Source: Streptomyces katrae
GTDB taxonomy: Bacteria > Actinomycetota > Actinomycetes > Streptomycetales > Streptomycetaceae
NCBI RefSeq assembly: GCF_002028425.1
Contig: NZ_CP020042.1
Coordinates: forward strand, 7,043,560-7,107,559
DNA length: 64,000 bases
Reading direction: 5' to 3'
Shown piece after piece: positions 24,889-33,174 of this stretch (within the stretch, counting starts at the first letter, position 1; every line of letters begins with the position of its first letter). The position numbers and the translations under genes are program-made. Under the pieces are notes generated by a model that saw only the letters and a program-made list of their open reading frames with translations, did not search any database and was not told the origin of the DNA.

Positions 24889-26436
24889 TCACCGGCCGCC
24901 GGCGGGGGAGGGCAGCGGCTTGCCCTCGCACGAGGCGTCCTCGGCCGGCATCCGGCCGTCGACGAGGAAGCCCTCGACGTACGCGTCCACGCAGGCGTTG
25001 TGCGACTGGTAGACCCCGTGGTCACCGCCGCCGACCGTGATCAGCCGGGACCCGGCCGTCCCCCGGTGGGCACGCAGCGCGCCCTCGTAGTAAGTGGCGG
25101 GATCGTGCAGCGAGTTGAGCATCATCATCGGCGGCAGCCCGCGGCCGGTGACCTGCACCCGGGGCGCCCGGGAGCGCGGCCAGGCCGCGCAGACCGACGC
25201 GAAGGTCAGCTCCCGGGCCCCGGCCATCGGGTACGCCCGGGTGTCGGCCGCGCTGCGCCGCACCCAGAAGGCGCTGTCGTGGTTCCAGGGGGTGTCCTGG
25301 CAGATGACGGAGAAGAAGTCCGCCGCGAAGCGGTCCGCCACGGGGTGCTTCAGCTTGTCGGCGAGGGCCTTGCGGACCGCCGGCGGGGCGGCGTCCGGGT
25401 GCTGCAGGACGCCGAGCAGCATCGCCAGGTCGGGGAAGGCGTCGCCGCTGTAGATGACCGAGGTCGCGGCGGCGTCGAGGTGGTTGGGGGTGACCGTGGT
25501 CCCCTCCAGGTCCAGCGGGTGCTCGCCCAGCGAGCTCCGTAGCCGCTCGTACGAGGCCTTGGCCTCCTCGGCGGTCCGCCCCTGGTGGTACGTCGCGTCG
25601 TTCGCGGCGAGCCAGGGCAGGAAGTCCTGCTCGAACCGGCGCTGGAAGCTCATCGGCTGACCCGTCAGGAACTCCTGCCAGCTGCCGGTGAAGCCGATGT
25701 TGCTGTCGAGCACCACCCGGTCGACCCGGCGCGGGAACTCGGTGGCGTAGTAGGCGCCGAGGAAGGTGGCGTAGGACGGCCCGTAGTAGGACACCTTCGA
25801 CTCGCCGAGCAGCGCGCGGAACAGGTCCATGTCGTGCACGGCCTGATCGGTGGTGATGTACGGCAGCAGCCCGCCCGACCGGCGCTCGCAGTCCCGTACG
25901 AAGTTGCGCGCCCGCTCCACGGTGGCGTCCACGGCCGCCGGTGAGCGGTCGCGCAGGTCGCCGCTGGTGAACAGGGCGTCGACGGTGTCCTGGTCGGAGC
26001 AGACCACCTGTGTGCTGGCCCCGACCCCGCGCTGGTCGAAGCCGACGATGTCGTACGCGGCCGCCAGCTTCGGCGAGTACCCCGCCAGCCCCGCGGGCCG
26101 GCCCAGCCCCGAGGCCCCCGGCCCGCCGGCCGCCATCATCAGCACGCCCCGCCGCGCGGCGGGGTCCGCGGCCCGGTGCCGGGACACCGCGACGGTCAGG
26201 TCCGCGCCCGTGCCCGGGTGGTACCAGTCACGCGGCACCGTCATGGTCGCGCACTCCAGCGCGCCGTCCCGGCACGGCTGCCAGTCGAGCCGCTGCTGCG
26301 CGTACCTGGCCGGCACCGCGGGCGCGCCGCCCCCGGCCGGGGCGGCGGCCGCCGGGGAAGCGGGCAGGGCGGCGAGTGCGAGCAGCCCGCACGCGGCGGC
26401 CGTGGCCCAGCGCGCGGGCTTCTTGAAGAGGTACAT
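24889..26436 (-). CDS. Secreted TAP-like alpha/beta hydrolase with variant nucleophile motif
   Basis: A 515-residue exported homologue of the hydrolase at 19249. It has a signal peptide (ATAAACGLLALAALPASPAAAA), the oxyanion stretch AAGGPGASG, FDQRGVGAST, and a C-terminal TAP-like domain with SLHDPATYYEG and GGGDHGVY. The nucleophile elbow reads GPSYA instead of GxSxG, so Ser is kept but the last Gly is Ala. ATG at 26436 begins the signal peptide. It is convergent with the SDR gene, 19 bases away. Confidence 0.8.
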   Translation of the reverse strand: MYLFKKPARWATAAACGLLALAALPASPAAAAPAGGGAPAVPARYAQQRLDWQPCRDGALECATMTVPRDWYHPGTGADLTVAVSRHRAADPAARRGVLMMAAGGPGASGLGRPAGLAGYSPKLAAAYDIVGFDQRGVGASTQVVCSDQDTVDALFTSGDLRDRSPAAVDATVERARNFVRDCERRSGGLLPYITTDQAVHDMDLFRALLGESKVSYYGPSYATFLGAYYATEFPRRVDRVVLDSNIGFTGSWQEFLTGQPMSFQRRFEQDFLPWLAANDATYHQGRTAEEAKASYERLRSSLGEHPLDLEGTTVTPNHLDAAATSVIYSGDAFPDLAMLLGVLQHPDAAPPAVRKALADKLKHPVADRFAADFFSVICQDTPWNHDSAFWVRRSAADTRAYPMAGARELTFASVCAAWPRSRAPRVQVTGRGLPPMMMLNSLHDPATYYEGALRAHRGTAGSRLITVGGGDHGVYQSHNACVDAYVEGFLVDGRMPAEDASCEGKPLPSPAGGR

Positions 26437-26524
26437 GTGGCGGGGTCCCCCCGTCGGAGCGATTCGGTACGCCCCGATCCTGCGGGAACGGGGAGGCCCG
26501 GACGATCCCCCCAGTGCCCGTATC

Positions 26525-26548
26525 GGGGGTGGTGCCGGCACCACCCCC
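26525..26548 (-). terminator. Perfect palindrome, terminator of the secreted-protein gene
   Basis: Twelve-base arms GGGGGTGGTGCC and GGCACCACCCCC meet without a gap, 10 bases beyond the stop of the minus-strand gene at 26558. As RNA it would form a strong stem with a tight loop. Confidence 0.65.
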
Positions 26549-26557
26549 GCCGGTCCC

Positions 26558-27220
26558 CTAGCTGACGAACTCCTCGTCGCCGTACCGGACCCTGGTCTTG
26601 TCCCAGTCGACCCCGAGCCGCTGCGAGAACCGCTGGGCGAGAGGCAGGTCGGTGAGCGGGGCGATCAGGATCAGCCGTCCCCCGAGGGTGACGGAGCCGC
26701 CGCCGAGCCGCTGCCGGGCCTCGGGGTCGGCGGCCAGCGCGTCGCGCAGCCGGGTGGCGCTGACGCCCTCGGCCTGGATCTCGACGGCGTCGGTCTCCGC
26801 GGAGTCGCGCGGCAGGCAGCGGAAGGTCAGCACCGACTCCTGCTGGTACCGCTTGGCGATGACCCCGGCGATGTGGTGCAGACCGTCGCGGCCGACACCG
26901 TTCACGTCGAACTCCCGCGACCGCTCGTAGGTGGTCTGTTTCTGCTCCTCGGACCAGAACACCCCGTCCAGCAGGGTCGAACGCGCCGTCCGGGCGCCGT
27001 TGGCCCGGACGATCCCGCGCACCTCCCGGTCGAACCCGGTCAGGTGCGTCCTCAGCCGGGGGTCGCCCGGATCCGTGATGACCGCGGTGTTGTTCGTGGC
27101 GAAGACCTCCCCGGCCGGGCAGGCCGCCGCGTCCGGCAGCGGGGCCGCGTGGGCGGTGCCCGCCCCCGCCGTACCCAGCGCCAGCACCCCGGCGACGACC
27201 AGCACACGCAACCGCTTCAT
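26558..27220 (-). CDS. Secreted protein of unknown function
   Basis: A 220-residue protein with a clear signal peptide (KRLRVLVVAGVLALGTAGAGTAHA). The mature part has two cysteines (AACPAGEVF and FRCLPRD) that could pair, and no transmembrane segment. I do not recognise a domain. ATG at 27220 follows CAGGGAGTTGAGC. It is followed by a perfect palindromic terminator, so it is probably monocistronic. Confidence 0.7.
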   Translation of the reverse strand: MKRLRVLVVAGVLALGTAGAGTAHAAPLPDAAACPAGEVFATNNTAVITDPGDPRLRTHLTGFDREVRGIVRANGARTARSTLLDGVFWSEEQKQTTYERSREFDVNGVGRDGLHHIAGVIAKRYQQESVLTFRCLPRDSAETDAVEIQAEGVSATRLRDALAADPEARQRLGGGSVTLGGRLILIAPLTDLPLAQRFSQRLGVDWDKTRVRYGDEEFVS

Positions 27221-27424
27221 GCTCAACTCCCTGAATGTGGGCCCCTGCTGCCTCACCCCGGGGCCACGGCGGCCCCATCCTAGGAGCCGGAGAGTGCGGT
27301 TCACGCCGTCTTAGCACATATGGCGGATATCGGGCGCAGTGGCTCCTTCTGCCCCGCCCGGCCGCCGGGTTGACGTGAGAGCGGCCCCCTCCCGGGGTAG
27401 GGCTCACCCCCGGGAGGGGGAGTC

Positions 27425-27973
27425 GTGACAGCTGGCGCGAGGAACGCGGTGCGGGGCCTGGCCCTCCTCGGATCCGTCGCGCTCCTCGTCCTCGCCGGGT
27501 GGCTCGTCTGGCTCCTGCCCGGCCCGCAACTGGTGGCCGTCCTGGGCCTGGGGCCCGTCGACGGCACCCTGGCGGTGTCCGAGTGCTACGACGCACCCGA
27601 CGCGGAGGGCTATCCGGGCGGCACCGAGTGCAAGGGCGTCTTCACCCCGCGGCGCACCGCCGCCCCGCGGGGTGAACTCCTGCTGGACGGCGCCGCCGCG
27701 AAGCACGAGCCCGGCAGCGCCGTGCGGGTCCGGATCGTCCGGGGAAGGGCGTACGAGCCGTCCGGACCCGCGACCGGGCGCATCGGGGCCGTCACCGGGT
27801 TCCTCCTGGTCCCCTTCCTCGCCCTCGCCTCCTGGCTGCTCGGCTGGGCCCGCCGCGGCCGCGCCGGGAACGGGGCCGCCCACCTGCTCGCGGCGCTGGC
27901 CGGACTGGCCGCCGTGCTGGTGCTCAGCGTGGCGGCCGCGCTCCTCGTCGCACTCGTCAACGCCCTGGGCTGA
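27425..27973 (+). CDS. Small membrane protein of unknown function
   Basis: A 182-residue protein with an N-terminal hydrophobic segment (about 10-40), a hydrophilic extracytoplasmic region of about 75 residues with two Cys (SECYDAP, TECKGVF), and two C-terminal transmembrane segments (about 120-140 and 150-178). GTG follows GGGAGGGGGAGTC. The three-TM layout with a Cys pair outside is common in Streptomyces orphan proteins. No function can be assigned. Confidence 0.65.
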   Translation: MTAGARNAVRGLALLGSVALLVLAGWLVWLLPGPQLVAVLGLGPVDGTLAVSECYDAPDAEGYPGGTECKGVFTPRRTAAPRGELLLDGAAAKHEPGSAVRVRIVRGRAYEPSGPATGRIGAVTGFLLVPFLALASWLLGWARRGRAGNGAAHLLAALAGLAAVLVLSVAAALLVALVNALG

Positions 27974-27975
27974 CC

Positions 27976-27992
27976 GGCCCCGCCGCGGGGCC
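27976..27992 (+). terminator. Hairpin after membrane protein gene
   Basis: GGCCCCG / CGGGGCC, a 7-bp stem with CCG loop, directly after the stop at 27973. Confidence 0.55.
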
Positions 27993-28159
27993 TGCGCTCC
28001 CCCGGGGAACGGAACGCGCAGCTCTGCGCCGCGAGTTCGCCGTCCGGGACGGTCGAGCGGACCGGCGGCTCCGCGTGCGCACCTGCGAGCCCGTCGCACC
28101 TGGTCACGGCAGGTACGACGGCCGTAGCCGCGATGGGTTCCCTGTGCCACGGTGGACGC

Positions 28160-29365
28160 ATGGAGGGCAACCGGAGCACCCACGAACCCCACCACCACGC
28201 ATCCCGCACCCACGGCACCCACCGCGACGACGGTTCCCCGCCGCCCGGCGAGGGCGGCTCCGCCGGAGCCCACACCCCTGAGGCCCACCCGCACGAGGCC
28301 CACACCCTTGAGGCCCACCCGCACGAGGCCCACCCGCACCAGGTCCACGCGCCCGACGGCCAGGACCACGGCCACCACGCCCACACCGCCGCCGGGCTGC
28401 GCCACCGGCTCGCGCACCTGATCACCCCCCACCACCACGAGCCCGCCGACAAGGTGGACGCGGCGATGGAGACCTCTCGCGAGGGCATGCGCACCCTGTG
28501 GACCTCCCTCGCCGTCCTGGGCGCGACCGCCCTCTTCCAGGCCCTGATCGCCGCACTGTCCGGCTCCGTCGCGCTGCTCGGCGACACCGTCCACAACGCC
28601 GCCGACGCCCTGACCGCCGTACCGCTCGGCATCGCCCTCCTCCTCGGCCGACGGGCCGCGAACCGCCGCTACACCTACGGCTACGGGCGCGCCGAGGACC
28701 TGGCGGGCGTCCTCGTCGTGGCGGTCATCGCGGTGTCCGCGGCCCTCGCCGCCTGGGCGGCGGCCGACCGGCTCCTGTCCCCCCGCGAGGTCACCCACCT
28801 GTGGGCCGTGGCCGCGGCGGCGCTGACCGGGTTCGCCGGCAACGAGTGGGTGGCCCGCCGCCGCATCCGCACCGGCCGCAGGATCGGCTCCGCCGCGCTG
28901 GTGGCCGACGGACTGCACGCCCGCGCCGACGGGTTCACCTCCCTGGCCGTGCTGCTCGGCGCCGCCGGCTCCGCGCTCGGCCTGCCCGCCGCCGACCCCG
29001 TCGTCGGCCTGCTGATCACCCTCGCCATCCTGCTGGTCCTCGTGAGCGCCGCCCGCGAGGTCTGCCGCCGCCTGATGGACTGCGTGGACCCCGCCCTCGT
29101 CGACACCGCCGAGGGCGCGCTACGCGCGGTGGACGGCGTACTGGACGTCGGACAGCTGCGCATGCGCTGGATCGGCCACGCCCTGCGCGCGGAGGCCGAC
29201 ATCGTGGTCGGACCCCACCTGACCGTCGTCCAGGCGCACCGGCTGGCGGTGGCGGCGGAGTCCGCCCTGATCCGCGCGGTGCCCCGGCTGACCGCCGCGA
29301 CCGTCCACACCGACCACACCCACGCCCACCCGGAGCGGGCCGTACGGACCGGGGTCAGCCGCTGA
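28160..29365 (+). CDS. Cation diffusion facilitator (Zn/Co/Ni efflux) with His-rich N-terminus
   Basis: A 401-residue CDF transporter with six transmembrane segments. The metal-site motifs are GDTVHNAADAL in TM2 and ADGLHARADGF in TM5, both of the HxxxD class typical of zinc/cobalt members. About 85 residues at the N-terminus are histidine-rich, with near-perfect EAHPHEAH repeats. These probably act as a metal buffer or sensor. A cytoplasmic C-terminal ferredoxin-like domain closes the protein. ATG at 28160 was chosen over 28133 for the GGTGGA spacing. Its last 11 bases overlap the convergent hydrolase gene. Confidence 0.92.
   Translation: MEGNRSTHEPHHHASRTHGTHRDDGSPPPGEGGSAGAHTPEAHPHEAHTLEAHPHEAHPHQVHAPDGQDHGHHAHTAAGLRHRLAHLITPHHHEPADKVDAAMETSREGMRTLWTSLAVLGATALFQALIAALSGSVALLGDTVHNAADALTAVPLGIALLLGRRAANRRYTYGYGRAEDLAGVLVVAVIAVSAALAAWAAADRLLSPREVTHLWAVAAAALTGFAGNEWVARRRIRTGRRIGSAALVADGLHARADGFTSLAVLLGAAGSALGLPAADPVVGLLITLAILLVLVSAAREVCRRLMDCVDPALVDTAEGALRAVDGVLDVGQLRMRWIGHALRAEADIVVGPHLTVVQAHRLAVAAESALIRAVPRLTAATVHTDHTHAHPERAVRTGVSR
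28279..28341 (+). repeat. In-frame tandem repeat encoding His-rich segment
   Basis: Units of about 15 bases (GAGGCCCACCCGCAC and variants) repeat four times and encode EAHPH / EAHTL. Slippage here would change the number of histidines without shifting the frame. Confidence 0.7.
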
Positions 29366-30269
29366 CCGGGGCCCGCTCGGCACGACCGGCCAGGGCGGTG
29401 ATCCGCGAGGCGATCTCGGGCCACAGCTCCCGGGGCAGGTCGTGGCCCATGCCCTCGAACACGGCGAGTTCGGCGTCCGGGACGGCCGCCGCCGTGGCCC
29501 GCCCGCCGCTGACGTCGCAGACCGGGTCGTCGTTGCCGTGGATCACCAGCGTGGGCACCCGCACCCCGGCCAGCAGGGCCGTCCGGTCGCCCGAGGCGAG
29601 GGAGGCCAGGGCCTGGCGGGCGACGCCGAGCGGGTCGTAGTCGCGGTCGAAGGCGCGGGTGGCCCGCTCGCGCTCCGCGGCCTCGTCGCAGGGGAACCCG
29701 GGTGAGCCCATGACCCGGACCGCCCGGACGGTCCGTTCGATGGCCTCCTCACGGTTCGCCGGCGGCGGCCCCGCGAGCACCCCCAGCACCCCGGGGTCCG
29801 GCTGCCCGACGCCCGGGGCGCCCGTCGTGGACATCAGGGAGGTCAGCGACCGCACCCGGTCCGGATACCCGATCGCCATCAGCTGCCCGATGGCGCCGCC
29901 CAGCGACAGGCCGACCACGTGCGCGCTCGCCAGGCCCAGCGCGTCCAGGAGCCCCACCGTGTCGGCCGCCATGTCGGACAAGTCGTACGAGACCGACGAC
30001 AGGTCGCCCCGCTGGGCCGCCTGCAGGTCGGGCACCGGGGCGTCGTGGAAGTGCGACGACAGGCCGCAGTCGCGGTTGTCGAACCGGATCACCTGCATCC
30101 CGCGCCCCGTCAGCTCGGCGCAGAACCCGTCGGGCCAGCCGTACATCTGGAGGGCGAGGCCCATCACCAGCAGCACCGGCGGCGCCTGGGGGTCGCCCAG
30201 GCGCTCATAGGCGACCTCGATCCCGGACGGGCCCACGTTCACGGCCTTCTGCTCACTCACCGCTGTCAT
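29355..30269 (-). CDS. Alpha/beta hydrolase
   Basis: A 304-residue soluble hydrolase: an oxyanion region around LLVMGLALQ, FDNRDCGLSS, nucleophile elbow GLSLGG, acid in HGNDDPV and histidine in GMGHDLP. Substrates in this group are small esters or lactones. It follows the TetR gene on the same strand (145 bases apart) and is a plausible target of it. The 3' end overlaps the CDF gene by 11 bases, sharing the self-complementary TCAGCCGCTGA. Confidence 0.88.
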   Translation of the reverse strand: MTAVSEQKAVNVGPSGIEVAYERLGDPQAPPVLLVMGLALQMYGWPDGFCAELTGRGMQVIRFDNRDCGLSSHFHDAPVPDLQAAQRGDLSSVSYDLSDMAADTVGLLDALGLASAHVVGLSLGGAIGQLMAIGYPDRVRSLTSLMSTTGAPGVGQPDPGVLGVLAGPPPANREEAIERTVRAVRVMGSPGFPCDEAAERERATRAFDRDYDPLGVARQALASLASGDRTALLAGVRVPTLVIHGNDDPVCDVSGGRATAAAVPDAELAVFEGMGHDLPRELWPEIASRITALAGRAERAPVSG

Positions 30270-30414
30270 GCCTCGGTTCTACACGCCCGACCGCCACCCC
30301 CGCGTCCACGCCACCCGCCCGAGGGCCGGATGGACGGCTGTCGTCCCCACGGCTTCGAGGTCCCCGGCTCCAGCGGGCCCCCCGCCCCGGCCGGCCCCCG
30401 AGACGCGGCCCGGC

Positions 30415-31005
30415 TCAGCCGTCGCCCCGCGGGCGCAGGCCGTCGAAGGCCAGGTCCAGGAAGCGGCGCCAGTCCCCGCTCCCGGTCCGGATGATCCCGG
30501 ACAGCCCGCCGACGATCATGTAGACGTCCGCGACCGCGAGGTCCGCCCGGAGGGTGCCCACGGCCTGCCCCTGGGTGATCAGCGCCGCGACGGCCTCCTC
30601 CAGCCGTCCGCGCGTCTCCCCTCCCGGCGCGGACGAGCCCGTCGCGGACTGGGCGGCGGCCGTCAGGCCCGGGCTGCGCGCGAGGGTCGCGCCGACGTGG
30701 TGCAGGTACCGGGCCAGCCCCTGGCCGGCCTCGGGCTCCCGCAGGCAGTCCGTCAGTGCCAGCTCCAGGATCCCGGCGAACCGCTGCTCCGCCGCCGCCT
30801 CCACGAGGGCCTGCTTGGACGGGAAGTGCCGGTACAGGGTGCCGATGCCGACCCCGGCCGCCCGGGCCACCTCGGGCATCTGCACCTCCTCGCCGCGCTC
30901 CTCGAACAGCGCGCGGGCGGCGGCCAGGACGAGTGCGCGGTTGCGCTCCGCGTCGGCGCGCGGCCGCCGGCCGCCCGGCGTGGGGGGCGTTGACAAGACG
31001 ACCAC
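30415..31005 (-). CDS. TetR family regulator
   Basis: A 196-residue protein with HTH VARAAGVGIGTLYRHFPSK and a C-terminal domain ending RFLDLAFDGLRPRG, the SCO4008-like layout common in Streptomyces. The GTG start at 31005 is a choice: TTG at 30996 is better spaced from CAGGA, and the open frame begins at 31059. A 25-bp palindrome lies just upstream, between this gene and the divergent cupin, so it probably represses both. Confidence 0.85.
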   Translation of the reverse strand: MVVLSTPPTPGGRRPRADAERNRALVLAAARALFEERGEEVQMPEVARAAGVGIGTLYRHFPSKQALVEAAAEQRFAGILELALTDCLREPEAGQGLARYLHHVGATLARSPGLTAAAQSATGSSAPGGETRGRLEEAVAALITQGQAVGTLRADLAVADVYMIVGGLSGIIRTGSGDWRRFLDLAFDGLRPRGDG

Positions 31006-31031
31006 TCCTGTACCTAAGGTGAACACCCAAT

Positions 31032-31056
31032 CGAAACGGAATCGGATTCCGGTTCG
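31032..31056. promoter_or_regulatory. TetR operator palindrome
   Basis: Arms CGAAACGGAATC and GATTCCGGTTCG around a central G pair at 11 of 12 positions. The site lies in the divergent space between the TetR and cupin genes, 27 bases from the GTG. The core GGAATCGGATTCC matches a pattern often found for this TetR class. Confidence 0.75.
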
Positions 31057-31085
31057 CATTGTGTCACACGAGGAGGGGCCGAGCC

Positions 31086-31553
31086 ATGCCCGACGAGGAC
31101 CGTTTCATCCTGCTGGAGCCCGGAGCCGCCCGGCCGGGCCGTGTCCCGCTGCCGCCCGCCTTCGCCGTGAAGGCCGGGGTGGCCGACACCGAAGGACGGC
31201 TGTCGCTGCTGGAGGTGACCCTCGTGAAGGACATCCCCCGGCACACCCACCACCTGGCCGACGAGTGCGTCTACGTCCTCGACGGGGTCCTCGGCATCGA
31301 GTTCGACGACCGGACCCACTCCGCCCCGGCCGGGACCTTCGCGCTGCTGCCCCGGGGCGTCCCGCACGCCCTGCGCCGCGCCTCCGACCCGCCCCCGCGG
31401 GTCCTGCAGATCTCGGCGCCCGGCGGCTGGGAGCGCTACGTGGAGGACCTGATCGAGGCCGGCCCCGGCGTCCTCACCGACGGGGAGCTGGACCCGGCGA
31501 AGATCAACCCCATCGCGGCCCGCCATCACCTCCGCTACGAGGAGCGGCCCTGA
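31086..31553 (+). CDS. Cupin domain protein
   Basis: A 155-residue single-domain cupin. Motif 1 is PRHTHHLADECVYVLDG, with two His and one Glu as possible metal ligands; motif 2 is LLPRGVPHALR. ATG at 31086 follows GAGGAGGGGCCGAGCC. It is divergent from the TetR gene across a strong palindrome and is the likely inducible target. Such cupins are often dioxygenases or isomerases acting on small aromatic or quinone substrates; this one cannot be assigned. Confidence 0.8.
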   Translation: MPDEDRFILLEPGAARPGRVPLPPAFAVKAGVADTEGRLSLLEVTLVKDIPRHTHHLADECVYVLDGVLGIEFDDRTHSAPAGTFALLPRGVPHALRRASDPPPRVLQISAPGGWERYVEDLIEAGPGVLTDGELDPAKINPIAARHHLRYEERP

Positions 31554-31566
31554 ACCCCGGCGGACC

Positions 31567-33087
31567 CTACGGTTCGTCCGGGTCGGACCAGTACCGCATC
31601 CGCCCCAGCGCCGTCATGGGCCGGTCGTGCGCCGCGACCGGGGCCGGCAGGACGGTGGAGCCGGTCAGGTAGCGGTCCACGGCCGAGGCCGCCGACCGGC
31701 CCTCGGCGATGGCCCACACCACCAGCGACTGGCCCCGCCCCGCGTCGCCTGCGACGAACACCCCCGGGGCCCGCCCGCCGGTGGCGGCGAAGTGCGCGTC
31801 ACGGGCGAAATTGCCGCGCCCGTCGTACTCCAGCCCCAGCTGTTCGCACAGCCCGCCGGCCCGCTCTGGGCCGGAGAAGCCCAGCGCCAGCAGCACCAGC
31901 CCGGCCTCGATCACCCGCTCGGTGCCCGCCAGCGGCCGGCGCCCCGCGGGCTCGACGGCGGTCAGCCGCAGCGCCCGCACCCGGCCGCGGGCGTCCCCCT
32001 CGAAGCGCAGGGTGGCGCTGGAGAACAGCCTGGGGTCGCGCCCGGCCCGCCCGCGGGCCTCCTCGTGGGCGTGGGAGATCCGGTACACCTTCGGGTGCAC
32101 CGGCCACGGCTCGCCCTCGGCGCGGCCGGGCCCGGGCTCGGGGTTGATGTCCAGCTGGACCACCGAGAGCGCGCCCTGGCGCAGGGCCGTACCGAGGCAG
32201 TCCGAGCCGGTGTCGCCGCCGCCGACCACCACCACGTGGACGCCGTCGGCCGTCACGGGGGACACCGCGAGGTCGCCCTCGCGGACCCGGTTGGCGCAGG
32301 TCAGATAGTCCATCGCCTGGTGTATTCCGCTCAGTGAGCGCCCCGGAACGGGCAGCTCCCGGCGCTCCCCGGCCCCGACGGCGACGACCAGGGCGTCATA
32401 GCGGGCGCGCAGCCCGTCCGCCGGTTCGGCGCCGCCGACGTCCGAACCCGTCACGAAGGAGGTGCCCTCGGCCCGCATCTGCTCGATCCGGCGGTCGAGG
32501 TGCGACTTCTCCATCTTGAACTCTGGGATGCCGTAGCGCAGCAGCCCCCCGAGCCGGTCGTCCCGTTCGTGGACGACGACCCGGTGCCCGGCCCGGGTCA
32601 GCTGCTGGGCCGCCGCGAGCCCCGCCGGACCGGAGCCGATCACCCCCACGGACCGCCCGCTGCGCCGCTCCGGCGGGCGCGGGGCCATCCAGCCGCGCCG
32701 CAGCCCCTCGTCCGCGATGGTCTGCTCGACGTTCTTGATGGTCACCGGATCGGCGTTGATCGCGAGCACGCAGGCGTCCTCGCAGGGCGCCGGGCAGAGC
32801 CGGCCGGTGAACTCGGGGAAGTTGTTCGTCGCGTGCAGCCGCTCGTACGCGGCACGCCAGTCGGAGCGGGCGGCGTAGGCGTTCCACTCCGGGATCAGGT
32901 TCCCCAGCGGGCAGCCGGTGTGGCAGAACGGGACGCCGCAGTCCATGCAGCGGTCGGCCTGCTCGCGGACCAGCGGCAGCAGGGCCTGCCCCGCGTACAC
33001 CTCGCGCCAGTCCCCGAGCCGTTCCTCGACGGGCCGTGGCGCGACGGCCCTGCGGGGGATCCTGAGGAAGCCGAACGGATCGGTCAC
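31567..33087 (-). CDS. gltD: Glutamate synthase small subunit (GltD-type)
   Basis: A 506-residue iron-sulfur flavoprotein that feeds NADPH electrons to glutamate synthase. The N-terminal [4Fe-4S] ligands are in CMDCGVPFCHTGCPLGN and CPAPCEDAC, the FAD loop is GSGPAGLAAA and the NADPH loop is GGGDTGSDC. GTG at 33087 follows AGGGAGGCGGCGC. No gltB lies beside it, so it either partners a distant large subunit or is a GltD-like enzyme with another acceptor. Confidence 0.88.
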   Translation of the reverse strand: MTDPFGFLRIPRRAVAPRPVEERLGDWREVYAGQALLPLVREQADRCMDCGVPFCHTGCPLGNLIPEWNAYAARSDWRAAYERLHATNNFPEFTGRLCPAPCEDACVLAINADPVTIKNVEQTIADEGLRRGWMAPRPPERRSGRSVGVIGSGPAGLAAAQQLTRAGHRVVVHERDDRLGGLLRYGIPEFKMEKSHLDRRIEQMRAEGTSFVTGSDVGGAEPADGLRARYDALVVAVGAGERRELPVPGRSLSGIHQAMDYLTCANRVREGDLAVSPVTADGVHVVVVGGGDTGSDCLGTALRQGALSVVQLDINPEPGPGRAEGEPWPVHPKVYRISHAHEEARGRAGRDPRLFSSATLRFEGDARGRVRALRLTAVEPAGRRPLAGTERVIEAGLVLLALGFSGPERAGGLCEQLGLEYDGRGNFARDAHFAATGGRAPGVFVAGDAGRGQSLVVWAIAEGRSAASAVDRYLTGSTVLPAPVAAHDRPMTALGRMRYWSDPDEP

Positions 33088-33174
33088 GCGCCGCCTCCCT
33101 GGCCCGGGGTGCGAGAGGGTGAGAGGCGCGGTACGGCGCGCCCGAAGCGCGCCGTATGCCACCTTTCCCCCAGA

